Below, in pieces: positions 34,183 through 42,860 of a stretch of 64,000 bases of DNA; position 1 is the first letter of the stretch; every line of letters starts with the position of its first letter. Origin of the DNA: Olleya sp. Bg11-27 (GTDB taxonomy: Bacteria > Bacteroidota > Bacteroidia > Flavobacteriales > Flavobacteriaceae); the NCBI RefSeq assembly GCF_002831645.1, contig NZ_CP025117.1, positions 4,169,001 through 4,233,000 on the forward strand, given 5' to 3'. The notes beneath the pieces are model-generated. The model saw only the letters and a program-made list of their open reading frames with translations. It made no database searches and was not told where the DNA came from. The position numbers were made by a program, and so were the translations under genes.

Positions 34183-34824
34183 CTAATTAAAAATAATAGC
34201 TGTTTTATTTGTAATACTATATTTAGCAGCTTCTAAAAGCGTAACACAAACTAATATTTCAATCCAAAAAGGCCCCTCATTCTCAATAATTACATTTAAT
34301 TCTGATAAATTTGTAATGGTGTCATTTTCGCCTAATTTTATACCTAAAGACGTTGTTACATCTTTCAATTCTTTTAAAAGATTATAAGATGATCCTATCA
34401 TTGCTCCAGGAACAGGTGCTTCGTCAGTACTAAAAAGGACTTCTGGCAATTCTACAGGAAGATAGAAACCTTCAGAGTCTGAATGCGTTAATAAGTGGCT
34501 AGACATATAAGAATAGTGGTCCTCTAAAATAGGATCTTCTGTTGGATCCTCTTCTGCGGAAAAAGGCAAAGGCGACCAAGCATCATTATCTTCGTTTTCC
34601 CAAGTATGGGCTAAAAAACGTCTTAAATGATGTAAAAAACTATAAGAAAAACCACCGACATGTAAAGGTGTATTTTCTAGAACATCAGGCTCTTGATGAG
34701 GCTCTAAATTATTAGAAGCCAATATCACATTTATATTTTCAAAAATATTTTTATAAGCTTCATATCCTTCTGGCTCGTTCTCTATAAAGTCTACTAAAAT
34801 TCCACTTGAAATTGTTAATCCCAT
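34183..34824 (-). CDS. Unrecognised 213-residue protein
   Basis: This soluble protein has no signal peptide. N-terminal segment: GLTISSGILVDFIENEPEGYEAYKNIFENINVIL. The middle contains HVGGFSYSFLHHLRRFLAHTW with two His and Arg residues followed by an acidic Pro-rich loop, and DHYSYMSSHLLTHSDSEGFYLPVEL. The C-terminus is hydrophobic helix (WIEILVCVTLLEAAKYSI). The mixture of His and Asp/Glu in the centre could bind a metal, but this is a guess. The gene is the sole user of the operator promoter at 34850-34897. Confidence 0.7.
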   Translation of the reverse strand: MGLTISSGILVDFIENEPEGYEAYKNIFENINVILASNNLEPHQEPDVLENTPLHVGGFSYSFLHHLRRFLAHTWENEDNDAWSPLPFSAEEDPTEDPILEDHYSYMSSHLLTHSDSEGFYLPVELPEVLFSTDEAPVPGAMIGSSYNLLKELKDVTTSLGIKLGENDTITNLSELNVIIENEGPFWIEILVCVTLLEAAKYSITNKTAIIFN

Positions 34825-34849
34825 AATATTATTGTTATTGTTTACATGG

Positions 34850-34897
34850 CAAAATTAGGATTAATGTGGGCCCTGCTTATCACTGAAATCAGTGATA
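34850..34897 (-). promoter_or_regulatory. Operator plus -7 box for the 213-aa gene
   Basis: TATCACTGAAATCAGTGATA (34878-34897) is the most symmetrical copy in the window: only the central two positions break the palindrome. On the reverse strand TAATTTTG lies at 34857-34850, 20 bases away, and the ATG is at 34824. Confidence 0.8.
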
Positions 34898-34934
34898 TCA
34901 ATAAATACTGAAATTGCTTTCTAAGTTTTAAGCA

Positions 34935-34970
34935 CAAAAAAAAGCACGCAGTAATTAGCGTGCTTTTTAT
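34935..34970 (-). terminator. Terminator after the DUF6892-like gene
   Basis: Reverse-strand arms AAAAAGCACGC and GCGTGCTTTTT flank a short loop, with T-rich sequence following, 58 bases after the stop at 35028. It separates this gene from the operator promoter of the 213-aa gene. Confidence 0.8.
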
Positions 34971-35027
34971 AATTTTAAATTTTATTTTTAAGTATAAATA
35001 ACTATTTACAGATCTAAGCTTAAGTGA

Positions 35028-35933
35028 TTATAACCATTCTGTATTTATACCCATTGCAACAAACTCGTTATAAACATGCTCTTTTGCATAACATAGTGTT
35101 ACTTTTTTTAAATTAGGAAACTGTTTAGCATCAGTACTAAGTTCAATATCCCAATCGGATTCACTACCACCAGAAAAAGGTGCCAAATTCATATAAATAT
35201 CGTTTCCTCCATCTTGATAGATTTCTGTAATTTCCGAAGCTAATTTTTTAGGTATTGGTAAATCTTTAAAATATTGTACAACCTCAGCAATAGGTTCATA
35301 TCCTTCTTCATCAATATCTATTTTACGGTCTTTGTACCACTTTGCAAATTCATAGATATCAAATTTAGGTTGCAATAATTCCTTCACATACATTAACTCC
35401 TCAATAATAGACAGTTTAAATCCAAAATCTGTAAACGTGATTTGTTCTTCAGCAAGTTGTTTTATAGTGTACTTATCTTCCACAATACCTGCCGAACGTT
35501 GATATGGTTCGTAATTACTTATTTCAATAGCACTAATAATAGTATCATTAACATCAAACCAAGCACTAATATTATGTTGTACCAACGCACCACAATCATC
35601 ACCTTCAAACAGTTCTACCCGTTCTGATTTATGGTCTTTATAATAACTCGTAATCTCTTCATCATTAAAATAAAACGTTCCAGAGAATTTTTGTTTTGGA
35701 CTAAAATCGTAAGCATCTGGTTCGAATTCTAAAGTTAGTGAATCTATAAATTCTCCGTTTTCAGAATATCCTAAAATCCCTAAATCATCCCATGTAAAAA
35801 TAGTGTTGTTTTTCGCTTTAAATGTTCTAAAATCATTATCCAAACTACTTATTAATTTTGTTACAGAAACGGGGAATGTAATAGAAATTGAATTAATTAG
35901 AAATTCAGTTGAAGATAGGTGTATTGTTGTCAT
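35028..35933 (-). CDS. Protein with DUF6892-like C-terminus
   Basis: This 301-residue soluble acidic protein has a beta-rich N-terminal half (FTWDDLGILGYSENGEFIDSLTLEF, then a YDFSPKQKFSGTFYFNDEEIT segment). The C-terminal third (about 225-301: FKDLPIPKKLASEITEIYQDGGNDIYMNLAPFSGGSESDWDIEL..FPNLKKVTLCYAKEHV) is what I recall of DUF6892-type domains, with the conserved DGGNDIY and FPNLKKV segments. Function unknown; family members often lie next to SMI1 or LRR genes in such loci. It has its own operator promoter on the reverse strand. Confidence 0.65.
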   Translation of the reverse strand: MTTIHLSSTEFLINSISITFPVSVTKLISSLDNDFRTFKAKNNTIFTWDDLGILGYSENGEFIDSLTLEFEPDAYDFSPKQKFSGTFYFNDEEITSYYKDHKSERVELFEGDDCGALVQHNISAWFDVNDTIISAIEISNYEPYQRSAGIVEDKYTIKQLAEEQITFTDFGFKLSIIEELMYVKELLQPKFDIYEFAKWYKDRKIDIDEEGYEPIAEVVQYFKDLPIPKKLASEITEIYQDGGNDIYMNLAPFSGGSESDWDIELSTDAKQFPNLKKVTLCYAKEHVYNEFVAMGINTEWL

Positions 35934-35952
35934 AAGTGCATTTTAATAACAC

Positions 35953-36000
35953 CAAAGATAATCACTTAACAAGTAAATTAAGACTCCTTTTTCAGAGATA
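35953..36000 (-). promoter_or_regulatory. Operator plus -7 box for the DUF6892-like gene
   Basis: Reverse strand TATCTCTGAA (first half of the operator, 36000-35991) is intact while the second half is degenerate. TATCTTTG (35960-35953) is a perfect -7 box 20 bases downstream. Only 50 bases separate it from the operator of the divergent vWA operon. Confidence 0.6.
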
Positions 36001-36050
36001 ATAGGACATCTAAAAACGTGTATTAAATTAATTTTTTCTATAAAAACTAA

Positions 36051-36099
36051 AATCACCCTTTTCAGTGATTAAAAAAGCAAGTTGTAATGGTTAACTTTG
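36051..36099 (+). promoter_or_regulatory. Operator plus -7 box for the coiled-coil/vWA/PurA-like operon
   Basis: AATCACCCTTTTCAGTGATT (36051-36070) is followed by TAACTTTG at 36092-36099 (gap of 21 bases). The ATG at 36117 is 18 bases beyond the box. An upstream in-frame ATG at 36087 falls on the promoter and is rejected as the start. Confidence 0.7.
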
Positions 36100-36116
36100 T
36101 TGTAAACCTTTTTTTT

Positions 36117-36467
36117 ATGGAAGATAATGTTAAAAGTGCTGCTTTTTTAGATTCATTAAAGCGTAATAACGAAAAAATAAGAGACGATCGTGCCAATGCT
36201 ATTGCAGAAGATGCACAATTAATGTACAAACGCGAAACAGAAGATTTAGCGTTATCATTAAGACGTTTAAAACGCGAGCAAGAAAACATGTTAGACATGA
36301 GTCCGACAGACGCAAACAGTTTAGTTTTAGCCTCAGATTTTGATGCGAAAAATTATGTAACCAAAGACTTAGAAATGTCTGTTAAGATTAGAAACTTAGA
36401 AATTAAATTAGAATTAGCTAAAAAGCGCTACACGCACTTATTTGGTGGAATCATAAACGAATTATAA
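36117..36467 (+). CDS. Small coiled-coil protein, first gene of the vWA operon
   Basis: This 116-residue soluble protein is almost entirely helical. The segment at about 15-60 (LKRNNEKIRDDRANAIAEDAQLMYKRETEDLALSLRRLKREQENML) has heptad-like spacing of Leu and charged residues, and so does the C-terminal part (MSVKIRNLEIKLELAKKRYTHLFGG). It ends 2 bases before the vWA gene, so the two are tightly linked and probably bind each other. No known family is recognised. Such short coiled-coil proteins are often partners of vWA proteins in Bacteroidota gene clusters. Confidence 0.7.
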   Translation: MEDNVKSAAFLDSLKRNNEKIRDDRANAIAEDAQLMYKRETEDLALSLRRLKREQENMLDMSPTDANSLVLASDFDAKNYVTKDLEMSVKIRNLEIKLELAKKRYTHLFGGIINEL

Positions 36468-36469
36468 TT

Positions 36470-37333
36470 ATGGGAGGAGGAAGATTTAGTAACGATGCTT
36501 ATAAACGTTTACGAAAAACGAAAGATTACAGTAACAAGTCTAGAGAAGAGATATTTACATCTCGACAAATAGACCCAGAAATGGATCCTGTAAAAGCAGT
36601 TGTAAGAGAATCTAGAGATTCTGAAGAACATCCTGAAACCGTATCTATTATTGTAGCACTAGATGTTACTGGAAGTATGGGGTTTGTGCCAGAACATATT
36701 GTAAAAGAAGCCTTACCAGACCTTATTGGTTCTTTAATGGAAGCTGGGATTGAAGATCCACAAGTCTTATTTTTAGGTATTGGAGATTTTATTTATGACA
36801 GCGCACCTTTACAAGTTGGACAATTTGAGTCTTCTGCAGAATTATTAGACCGTTGGTTAACACGCGTCTATTTAGAAAGTGGCGGTGGCGGAAACAATCA
36901 AGAAGGTTATAACTTGGCACATTTGTTTGCGGCACGTCATACCGTTATTGATTGTTGGGAAAAAAGACAACAAAAAGGCTTTTTATTCACCATTGGTGAT
37001 GAGCCTGTCTTTCCTACGATTCCAGCAGAAATCATTAAACGATACACCTGTGCTGATGAAGCAGAAACCATTACTACAGAAGCTATCATAAAAGAAGCTC
37101 AAGAAAAATATAATGTGTTTCATTTGCATTTAGAGCATAATGATTATGCCAAGCAAGACCGAAGAAAAGGAAATTGGAAAGCACTTTTAGGTGACCATTT
37201 TATAGAAATTCCTGATTTTAAAACGGTAGCAAAACGTATTGCAGATGTGGTTATTCAAAATCACAAACCATATAACGCGACAACAAACACCAATACAGCT
37301 TCTGATAATACAGAAGTAGAAAACATGTTATAA
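36470..37333 (+). CDS. von Willebrand factor A (vWA) domain protein
   Basis: This 287-residue cytoplasmic protein carries a vWA domain (about 58-260). The metal-binding MIDAS motif is D65-V-T67-G-S69 (LDVTGSMG), with the threonine (about T160-185) and Asp-type loop positions expected in the GYNLAHLFAARHT and GDEPVFP segments. The first 55 residues are basic, with KRLRKTK. In related conflict or stress systems, vWA proteins work with MoxR-type ATPases; none is seen in this window. It is followed with no gap (1 base) by the PurA-like gene and preceded by the coiled-coil gene, so all three are a transcriptional unit. Confidence 0.92.
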   Translation: MGGGRFSNDAYKRLRKTKDYSNKSREEIFTSRQIDPEMDPVKAVVRESRDSEEHPETVSIIVALDVTGSMGFVPEHIVKEALPDLIGSLMEAGIEDPQVLFLGIGDFIYDSAPLQVGQFESSAELLDRWLTRVYLESGGGGNNQEGYNLAHLFAARHTVIDCWEKRQQKGFLFTIGDEPVFPTIPAEIIKRYTCADEAETITTEAIIKEAQEKYNVFHLHLEHNDYAKQDRRKGNWKALLGDHFIEIPDFKTVAKRIADVVIQNHKPYNATTNTNTASDNTEVENML

Positions 37334-38470
37334 ATGCCAAAGTGCAGTATAGTTATAGATTTAGGATTTGGAGATGCTGGAAAAGGGTTAACTACCGACT
37401 TTCTGGCATCTCAACATCCTGAAAAAAGTGTCGTGGTTCGGTTTTCTGGTGGTCATCAAATTGGGCACACAGTAAGCACAGATAAGCTCACGCATACCTT
37501 TAGTAATTTTGGTTCCGGGACATTATTGGGAGTTCCAACGTATTACTCGGAACATACGACCCTATTTCCGCCTGCTATTTTAGACGAAGGTGATTTCTTA
37601 AAAACCTATCAGCCTAAATTATATTTTCATCCCTTAGCGATGATTACTACCTTTTATGATATTGCTTATAACAGAGCGCTAGAAAAACTACAAAACCATG
37701 GGTCTTGTGGCTTAGGTTTTGGAACAACCATTGCTAGAAATAAAGATGAAGTTTATTTGTATGCCAACGATTTACAGTTTAAATGGGTTTTAAAACAGCG
37801 CTTACAAAGTATAAAGACCTATTACGAAACAAAGCTAAAAAGTCAGCCAAAACCGGTACAAGAGTATTATAAAAATGAACTAAAGGAGTATAACGAAAAC
37901 TATTTTACAGACAGTTGTTTAGATATTAAAAAGTTTTATAGTGTAACGTCCCTTTCAGAATTAGCGACAACATTTGAGCATTTTATTTTTGAGGGCAGCC
38001 AGGGAATTTTACTAGATACCCAACATGGATTTTATCCGCACACTACCTGGAGCTACACCTCTTCTAAAAATGCCATTCAACTTATAAAAACACATTTAAG
38101 TAATACAACACAAATTGATATATTTTACGTTACGCGTTGTTATCAAACTAGACATGGAAACGGACCAATGTCTGATACATTTGCAGTAACATTACAAAAT
38201 AATGAGAATGAAGCCAATATAACTAATGAATTTCAAGGTGAATTTAGAGCCAAATCTTTAGACTCAGGATTACTTAATTATGCTTTAAGTTGTGACGCTA
38301 TTCATCATCAGGATTTAAAAATATCTAAAAACTTAATTATTACCTGTCTTGATCAACTCCCTTGTTTCTCTCTCTCAGACTTACTTAAAAGCATAACGAC
38401 TAACTTCAAATCCACTTATGCTAGTTATGGTCCCATGCGTCAATTTATAAAAAAAACTTGTTATAAGTAA
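37334..38470 (+). CDS. Divergent adenylosuccinate synthetase (PurA)-like protein
   Basis: This 378-residue protein is shorter than PurA (about 430). It keeps the family order: GFGDAGKG (residues 11-18, the GTP-binding loop, normally WGDEGKG) with catalytic-type Asp14, VRFSGGHQIGHTV with His45 (H41 in E. coli PurA), GLGFGTTIARNK (normally GTTGRGIGP), FEGSQGILLDTQHGFYPHTTWS, TRCYQTRHGNGPM (normally TRVGxGPFPT), EFRAKSLDSGLLNYAL and ITCLDQLPC (normally TKLDVL). The replacement of the DEGKG glutamate by Ala and the lost TGRGIGP motif suggest it no longer does normal purine synthesis. It starts directly at the end of the vWA gene. Confidence 0.88.
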   Translation: MPKCSIVIDLGFGDAGKGLTTDFLASQHPEKSVVVRFSGGHQIGHTVSTDKLTHTFSNFGSGTLLGVPTYYSEHTTLFPPAILDEGDFLKTYQPKLYFHPLAMITTFYDIAYNRALEKLQNHGSCGLGFGTTIARNKDEVYLYANDLQFKWVLKQRLQSIKTYYETKLKSQPKPVQEYYKNELKEYNENYFTDSCLDIKKFYSVTSLSELATTFEHFIFEGSQGILLDTQHGFYPHTTWSYTSSKNAIQLIKTHLSNTTQIDIFYVTRCYQTRHGNGPMSDTFAVTLQNNENEANITNEFQGEFRAKSLDSGLLNYALSCDAIHHQDLKISKNLIITCLDQLPCFSLSDLLKSITTNFKSTYASYGPMRQFIKKTCYK

Positions 38471-38519
38471 AAGCAAACTATTACTATTTACTTGCTAAAA
38501 AATATCTTGTAATAATTAA

Positions 38520-38567
38520 AATCATCGTTTTCGGGGATAGTCCGCCCCATATAGCCAAGTACCTTAG
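38520..38567 (+). promoter_or_regulatory. Operator-like site plus -7-like box upstream of the SMI1-fusion operon
   Basis: AATCATCGTTTTCGGGGATA (38520-38539) matches 13 of 20 consensus positions, the right half best. TACCTTAG (38560-38567) differs at one position from TAnnTTTG and lies exactly 20 bases downstream. The ATG is at 38591. Confidence 0.55.
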
Positions 38568-38590
38568 CAGTCTAATAATAAAAATCGGAA

Positions 38591-39655
38591 ATGAGAAATA
38601 TTACTGCATATACAGCTAATTTAAAGGAGATGAAATGGAATGATTTTAATTTTGATCCAATCGCCATAGACACACTTGTTAAACTAGAAAACCCCGAGCA
38701 CTACAAGAATAGTTTTTCTTTTAGAGATGCCCTGCTAAAAGCTGTGCAAGAATTTTCAAACAAAGAAGTTTACAAACTATTAGTCATTACTCCTGACAAC
38801 ATATCTACTACCAATTTTTATGGTATTGCCTTTTTAGAAGGTAAAAACATCTTAACCTTACAAATTGAAAACACTCCAATTTTTAAAGAATGGTTTGATG
38901 ACATAGACCTTGATAAAGACGATGCAGGTAAAACGACGCCTAAAATCTATTCTTTTGCAGAAAATTTATATAGTAGTCAATCAACTTCAAATATTACAGA
39001 AGGGTTAATTTATAAAGACACAGGTGCCTTTATTACTCAATTTATTCCGAATCAATTTATTGCTGAAAAATTAGCCAAAGAAAAAGCAGATTTTCTAGAG
39101 CCATTCATTCAATTAAATGCCAACAGTAATTTTGAAGACATCTCCCAAAACTTTAAAAAACTTATAGACATTAAAGGGCTAAACGTTTTTCCTCCAAAAA
39201 ACAATGAGGCTATTTATAATGCATTTGAAAAAGAAGCCAACTTCCCATTCCCTTCGTTAATAAAAGATTATTTATCGTTACACAATGGTATTGAAAACTT
39301 TCCAATTATGAGTGCCGAAAAAATAGTAAAAGAATGGAAAAGTTGGAAAAATGTTTATGACAACTGGACACAGGACGAGTTATTAGATACATACAGTACA
39401 AACAAAGGCAAAACCTTACTTATGTACACAACCCCTTATTGGATTCCCTTCTTTGACTTAGAAAACGGTAATTTTTTAGCCTTAGATTTTGCTCCAAATA
39501 CTATGGGTGTTTCTGGCCAAGTTATTCGTTTTGGTGCCGACCAAGACATTGGTTATATTGAAGCAGACAGTTTAAACACCTTTATCAAAAGCTTATTAGG
39601 AGAACAAGTTGAAATGGAAGATGAGAATGGTTTAGTAATAACTAATAGGTCTTAA
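38591..39655 (+). CDS. SMI1/KNR4-type protein with N-terminal extension
   Basis: This 354-residue soluble protein has a C-terminal SMI1/KNR4 (SUKH) domain (about 190-345): EKEANFPFPSLIKDYLSLHNGIENFPIMSAEKIVKEWKSWKNVY, YWIPFFDLENGNFLALDFAPNTMGVSGQVIRFGAD. The N-terminal part (1-185) is unfamiliar and has mixed alpha/beta segments including VYKLLVITPDNISTTNFYGIAFLEGKN. It is the first gene of a four-gene unit (SMI1-type, 829-aa, DUF1266, TPR). SUKH domains act as immunity or recruiting modules; the N-terminal part may decide its target. It differs from the 29416 protein in having this long N-terminal extension. Confidence 0.85.
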   Translation: MRNITAYTANLKEMKWNDFNFDPIAIDTLVKLENPEHYKNSFSFRDALLKAVQEFSNKEVYKLLVITPDNISTTNFYGIAFLEGKNILTLQIENTPIFKEWFDDIDLDKDDAGKTTPKIYSFAENLYSSQSTSNITEGLIYKDTGAFITQFIPNQFIAEKLAKEKADFLEPFIQLNANSNFEDISQNFKKLIDIKGLNVFPPKNNEAIYNAFEKEANFPFPSLIKDYLSLHNGIENFPIMSAEKIVKEWKSWKNVYDNWTQDELLDTYSTNKGKTLLMYTTPYWIPFFDLENGNFLALDFAPNTMGVSGQVIRFGADQDIGYIEADSLNTFIKSLLGEQVEMEDENGLVITNRS

Positions 39656-39707
39656 AACAAATGTTTTTTCAAAAACAAGAATATTAAATTTGAATCCCCC
39701 CTTGCAC

Positions 39708-42197
39708 ATGTCTGCGATATTTAAAGAAAAAATAGTACCCAAATTAAAGTTAGCCTCTTTAGTTCCTTCCGAGGTAAAAGCCATACTTCACATTTTAGAA
39801 TTAATGGATGCTACAGATACTGATGCTTATAAAAAGGCTAAAAAGAATAGTGATTCAGAAAATACCATTGTTAGTTTTACAGAAAACGTAGCACAAAATA
39901 TTTATTTTCATCCGAAGGTATATGGCGATAAAAAAGAAGGCTTAGAGCTTATCGCTTCGTGGTTACCACTATTAAAAAAAGGATTTTTTCCTGACGAAAA
40001 AAGCGCCAATAAGCTCGTCGAGTTTTTAACTTTTAGTCTGAGTTATTTACAAACCGACGCTGTTTCTGAAGATTTAAAAACACAACTCTTTCAAGTTTTA
40101 AAAATGCTCGTACAAAGTGAATCGGAAGCTTCCCTTCCTATCGCTAGTTTTTTAATAGACCGTATTTTTGATATTCGAGATGTGTTGAGTGCCGACTTTT
40201 TAATTCAGTTTTGTATTAGATATCAAATTTTAAACGAAACGTATTCGGTTGTCCATTCAGATAAAACGATAACTAAATTTCCGTTTAAAATAGATAATGC
40301 TTTCATTCAACATTTTTTTGATAATGATTGGCGTAAATTCATTACAAAATTTCATCACATATTACCTGTCGGTCGTATATATGTTACTAGTGCTTACGAT
40401 TTAATGTTGCCTTGGTTTACTACAGATTTAGCAGCTTATTATTACAATAATTTAGAAGTTATTTTTGAAGCGCATAAAGCGATAAAAGAACGCTTAATTT
40501 TTGGAGACGCTAAAAGTTTAGAATTACTTAATTTAAAAACGTCTGAAGGTTTTTACCCGTTAATTGCCGCTTTAGGACCTAGATTGTTATGGGATGCAGG
40601 CGATACATTGTTGTTTAATAATCGAGATAAAGATATCCCGCAAGAACAATTAGATGTTTGCTATTTAAGATTTATAGATTGGTTAATTGCCGATGGGGGA
40701 AGCAATTTTTACTCAGAAGCTTTTAAAGATTATGGTAAATTAATTTTTACAGAAAATACAGCAGAAGCACTTCCTTTAAAATGCATTCCGTTTTGGTTTG
40801 ATAAATGCCATCCACAATCAGGTATTAAAAACCAAACAGAAACATACAACACCATTTTTTCAGATCTATTGATTGAAGAACGGCAAGGAAAACTTCCTAT
40901 CATGCGTTTTGATCACAAGGATTTTCAAATGACGGGTGAATTTTTAATTAAAAACGTTTTTCAAACTAAAGATAACTTAAAGGGTTTTCTCCATGGTTTT
41001 ATTAAACAAAGTATTAAAAATCCATTAAATCAGTTTTTAGTTCGTACGTTTTTTGATGCTCGCGAGCAACTATTTAATTTATACAACGCAGAACAGCAAG
41101 AAATTTTACAGTTGTATTTATTAGAAATGGCCTATTCTACAAGAGATGTTAGGGACGATATTAGAAAACAAAACCTACCGTTAATCACAAAAACACTCAT
41201 TACTTTATGTGTTGAACCAGGAAATTATTCTCGTGTAAACGAGATTGGGGCGCTTAAAAGTATTGATGCTTGTGTTGCCAAAATTTGTAACACGTTTGCT
41301 GGCGGACATTACATCAATGAAGCGCGTCCATTAGAACTGAATATTATTCAAGCGTGGTTTAATTATTTAGGTGATTTTTATTACAGTTCTAGACAAGAAG
41401 CTGTTTGGGTTTCCGATCTTTTAACTACGCAAGGCGCAAGAACAGCCACCTATTTTAATGATCGCGAAGATGATACTAGTTATTTTTTAGATAAGGCTAT
41501 CAATCGTATCATCACTTTTCATAGAAAATGTAAAATTAAAACTTCTGAAAATGTCACTTTCGCCAAAATTTCTAAAGAAATTGAAGTGTATTTAACTGAT
41601 TTTCTAAGTGAATTAAAAAAAGATAAACTAATCCTAAACACCACTAAGTTTCTTTCTGATTATAGTCAAAGTACGATCGCCGATTTCAGTAATCAAACAG
41701 AATTAGTAACTGCTATTGAAGCCTTTTATAATATTCACTTTAAAGGAGAAACAATAACAGAAACACCCACAGCTGTTGATAATTCTCAAACCATTACATT
41801 TAAAATGGAAGTTACAGAAATTAACCAAAAATATGTCGATGCTGTACTTCATAATTTAGAACATTATAGTGAAAACGGAAGTTACGACACCGAACTTCTA
41901 CAACCTTTAGATGAAAAAATAGAAGAATATAAAGTTTGGTTACTTGATGATGAAACAGGAATGCAAGTACGAATGGGTCAGGCACTTTATATGACTTTAC
42001 TCGACACCAATTTAGCACCAGGAACAGCACAAGAAACCTACGGAAATCTTTGCCGAAGTTTATTTGTACACTTAGTAAAAGACACTCAAATGGCACCTTC
42101 ATACGGCATGGGATTACAAGCAATGGCAAAATCTGGAGCCTATTCAGACCATTTAACAACCGCTTTATTACAAGTTGTTGACGACTTAAACGCTTAG
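39708..42197 (+). CDS. Unrecognised 829-residue helical protein
   Basis: This large soluble protein is predicted to be mostly helical, with no signal peptide or membrane segment. I start it at the ATG at 39708 (MSAIFKEK): the longer reading from the TTG at 39690 lies on a -7-like box (TAAATTTG, 39685-39692). Notable segments are WWL-free repeats such as FTENVAQNIYFHPKVYG (about 60), DNDWRKFITKFHHILPVGRIY (about 205), and VARIMGQALYMTLLDT in the C-terminal helix (about 760). It may be a scaffold similar to DUF6138, but I cannot confirm it. It ends 3 bases before the DUF1266 gene. Confidence 0.8.
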   Translation: MSAIFKEKIVPKLKLASLVPSEVKAILHILELMDATDTDAYKKAKKNSDSENTIVSFTENVAQNIYFHPKVYGDKKEGLELIASWLPLLKKGFFPDEKSANKLVEFLTFSLSYLQTDAVSEDLKTQLFQVLKMLVQSESEASLPIASFLIDRIFDIRDVLSADFLIQFCIRYQILNETYSVVHSDKTITKFPFKIDNAFIQHFFDNDWRKFITKFHHILPVGRIYVTSAYDLMLPWFTTDLAAYYYNNLEVIFEAHKAIKERLIFGDAKSLELLNLKTSEGFYPLIAALGPRLLWDAGDTLLFNNRDKDIPQEQLDVCYLRFIDWLIADGGSNFYSEAFKDYGKLIFTENTAEALPLKCIPFWFDKCHPQSGIKNQTETYNTIFSDLLIEERQGKLPIMRFDHKDFQMTGEFLIKNVFQTKDNLKGFLHGFIKQSIKNPLNQFLVRTFFDAREQLFNLYNAEQQEILQLYLLEMAYSTRDVRDDIRKQNLPLITKTLITLCVEPGNYSRVNEIGALKSIDACVAKICNTFAGGHYINEARPLELNIIQAWFNYLGDFYYSSRQEAVWVSDLLTTQGARTATYFNDREDDTSYFLDKAINRIITFHRKCKIKTSENVTFAKISKEIEVYLTDFLSELKKDKLILNTTKFLSDYSQSTIADFSNQTELVTAIEAFYNIHFKGETITETPTAVDNSQTITFKMEVTEINQKYVDAVLHNLEHYSENGSYDTELLQPLDEKIEEYKVWLLDDETGMQVRMGQALYMTLLDTNLAPGTAQETYGNLCRSLFVHLVKDTQMAPSYGMGLQAMAKSGAYSDHLTTALLQVVDDLNA

Positions 42198-42200
42198 ATA

Positions 42201-42860
42201 ATGACACAAGAGATAACACCCAAAATACAAGACCAATTAAATTTATCGGCCTTGATTTTAAAAAAAAATTATAAAAACGCAGATTTAACAAGTTGGTCTG
42301 GCTTTGACTTAGAAAACCAAATGCATGTAAAGCAAGCCAAACGCCTTTTAAGTTTATTTGGCATAAAATCTGGTTTGCATTTACGTAATAGTTTACAACG
42401 TTATGAAAACGGACAAATGGTATCTCATAATTTTGAAAAACTTGCTTCAGAGTTTCGTATGAGTACCACAACCGACTTTGATGCCAAATACAATGCCGAA
42501 GAAAATCAAATAACAAAAGGCATCTATAAAATGGTGTGGAAATACCGTTTTAGCTTAAGAAAAGAGAAACTTATTGGATACGAAATGGCCTACTATATTT
42601 TTCAAATGCGTTTAGGTCACGTATTAGGTTTTATGGATACAGATGAAATCATTTTACGTTTAGAAGAAGCTAATGACACTATAAAATCGACCTTTTCAAG
42701 TTGGAGCGATTTTCACCGTAACGTATGTTTAGGCGATGAATACGTTTTGGGAGCAACAGAACAAGATGTTAGCAAATTTCCAGGAACAGCAACGCTTTGG
42801 GAATGCTACCAACGTTTACATATAGAACATGCCGATTGGTTTAAAACATGGAAAAAATGA
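42201..42860 (+). CDS. DUF1266-type protein
   Basis: This 219-residue soluble protein has the DUF1266 signature in the C-terminal half: YKMVWKYRFSLRKEKLIGYEMAYYIFQMRLGHVLGFMDTDEIILRLEEANDTIKSTFSSWSDFHRNVCLGDEYVLGA. The SSWxxFxxxxxLGxxxxxG segment is typical. DUF1266 proteins are about 200-300 residues and have no known activity; they appear with SMI1-type and TPR proteins. Its C-terminus overlaps the next gene by 4 bases (ATGA at 42857-42860) or 13 bases if the earlier ATG is used. Confidence 0.85.
   Translation: MTQEITPKIQDQLNLSALILKKNYKNADLTSWSGFDLENQMHVKQAKRLLSLFGIKSGLHLRNSLQRYENGQMVSHNFEKLASEFRMSTTTDFDAKYNAEENQITKGIYKMVWKYRFSLRKEKLIGYEMAYYIFQMRLGHVLGFMDTDEIILRLEEANDTIKSTFSSWSDFHRNVCLGDEYVLGATEQDVSKFPGTATLWECYQRLHIEHADWFKTWKK

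Noticed and set aside
36087-36116. Upstream ATG for the coiled-coil gene
   Set aside because: The reading frame would cover the -7 box TAACTTTG at 36092-36099, so the transcript would begin after it.
11098-38470. Complete MoxR/vWA ternary conflict system
   Set aside because: The DUF4132 and vWA proteins are present, but no AAA ATPase with Walker motifs was found in the window, and the two are about 20 kb apart.
39690-39707. TTG start for the 829-aa protein
   Set aside because: TTG overlaps the -7-like box TAAATTTG at 39685-39692. The ATG at 39708 is the better start.
42848-42856. Earlier ATG for the TPR gene
   Set aside because: Possible, but the ATGA overlap with the DUF1266 stop at 42857-42860 is the more typical coupled start; the difference is three residues.
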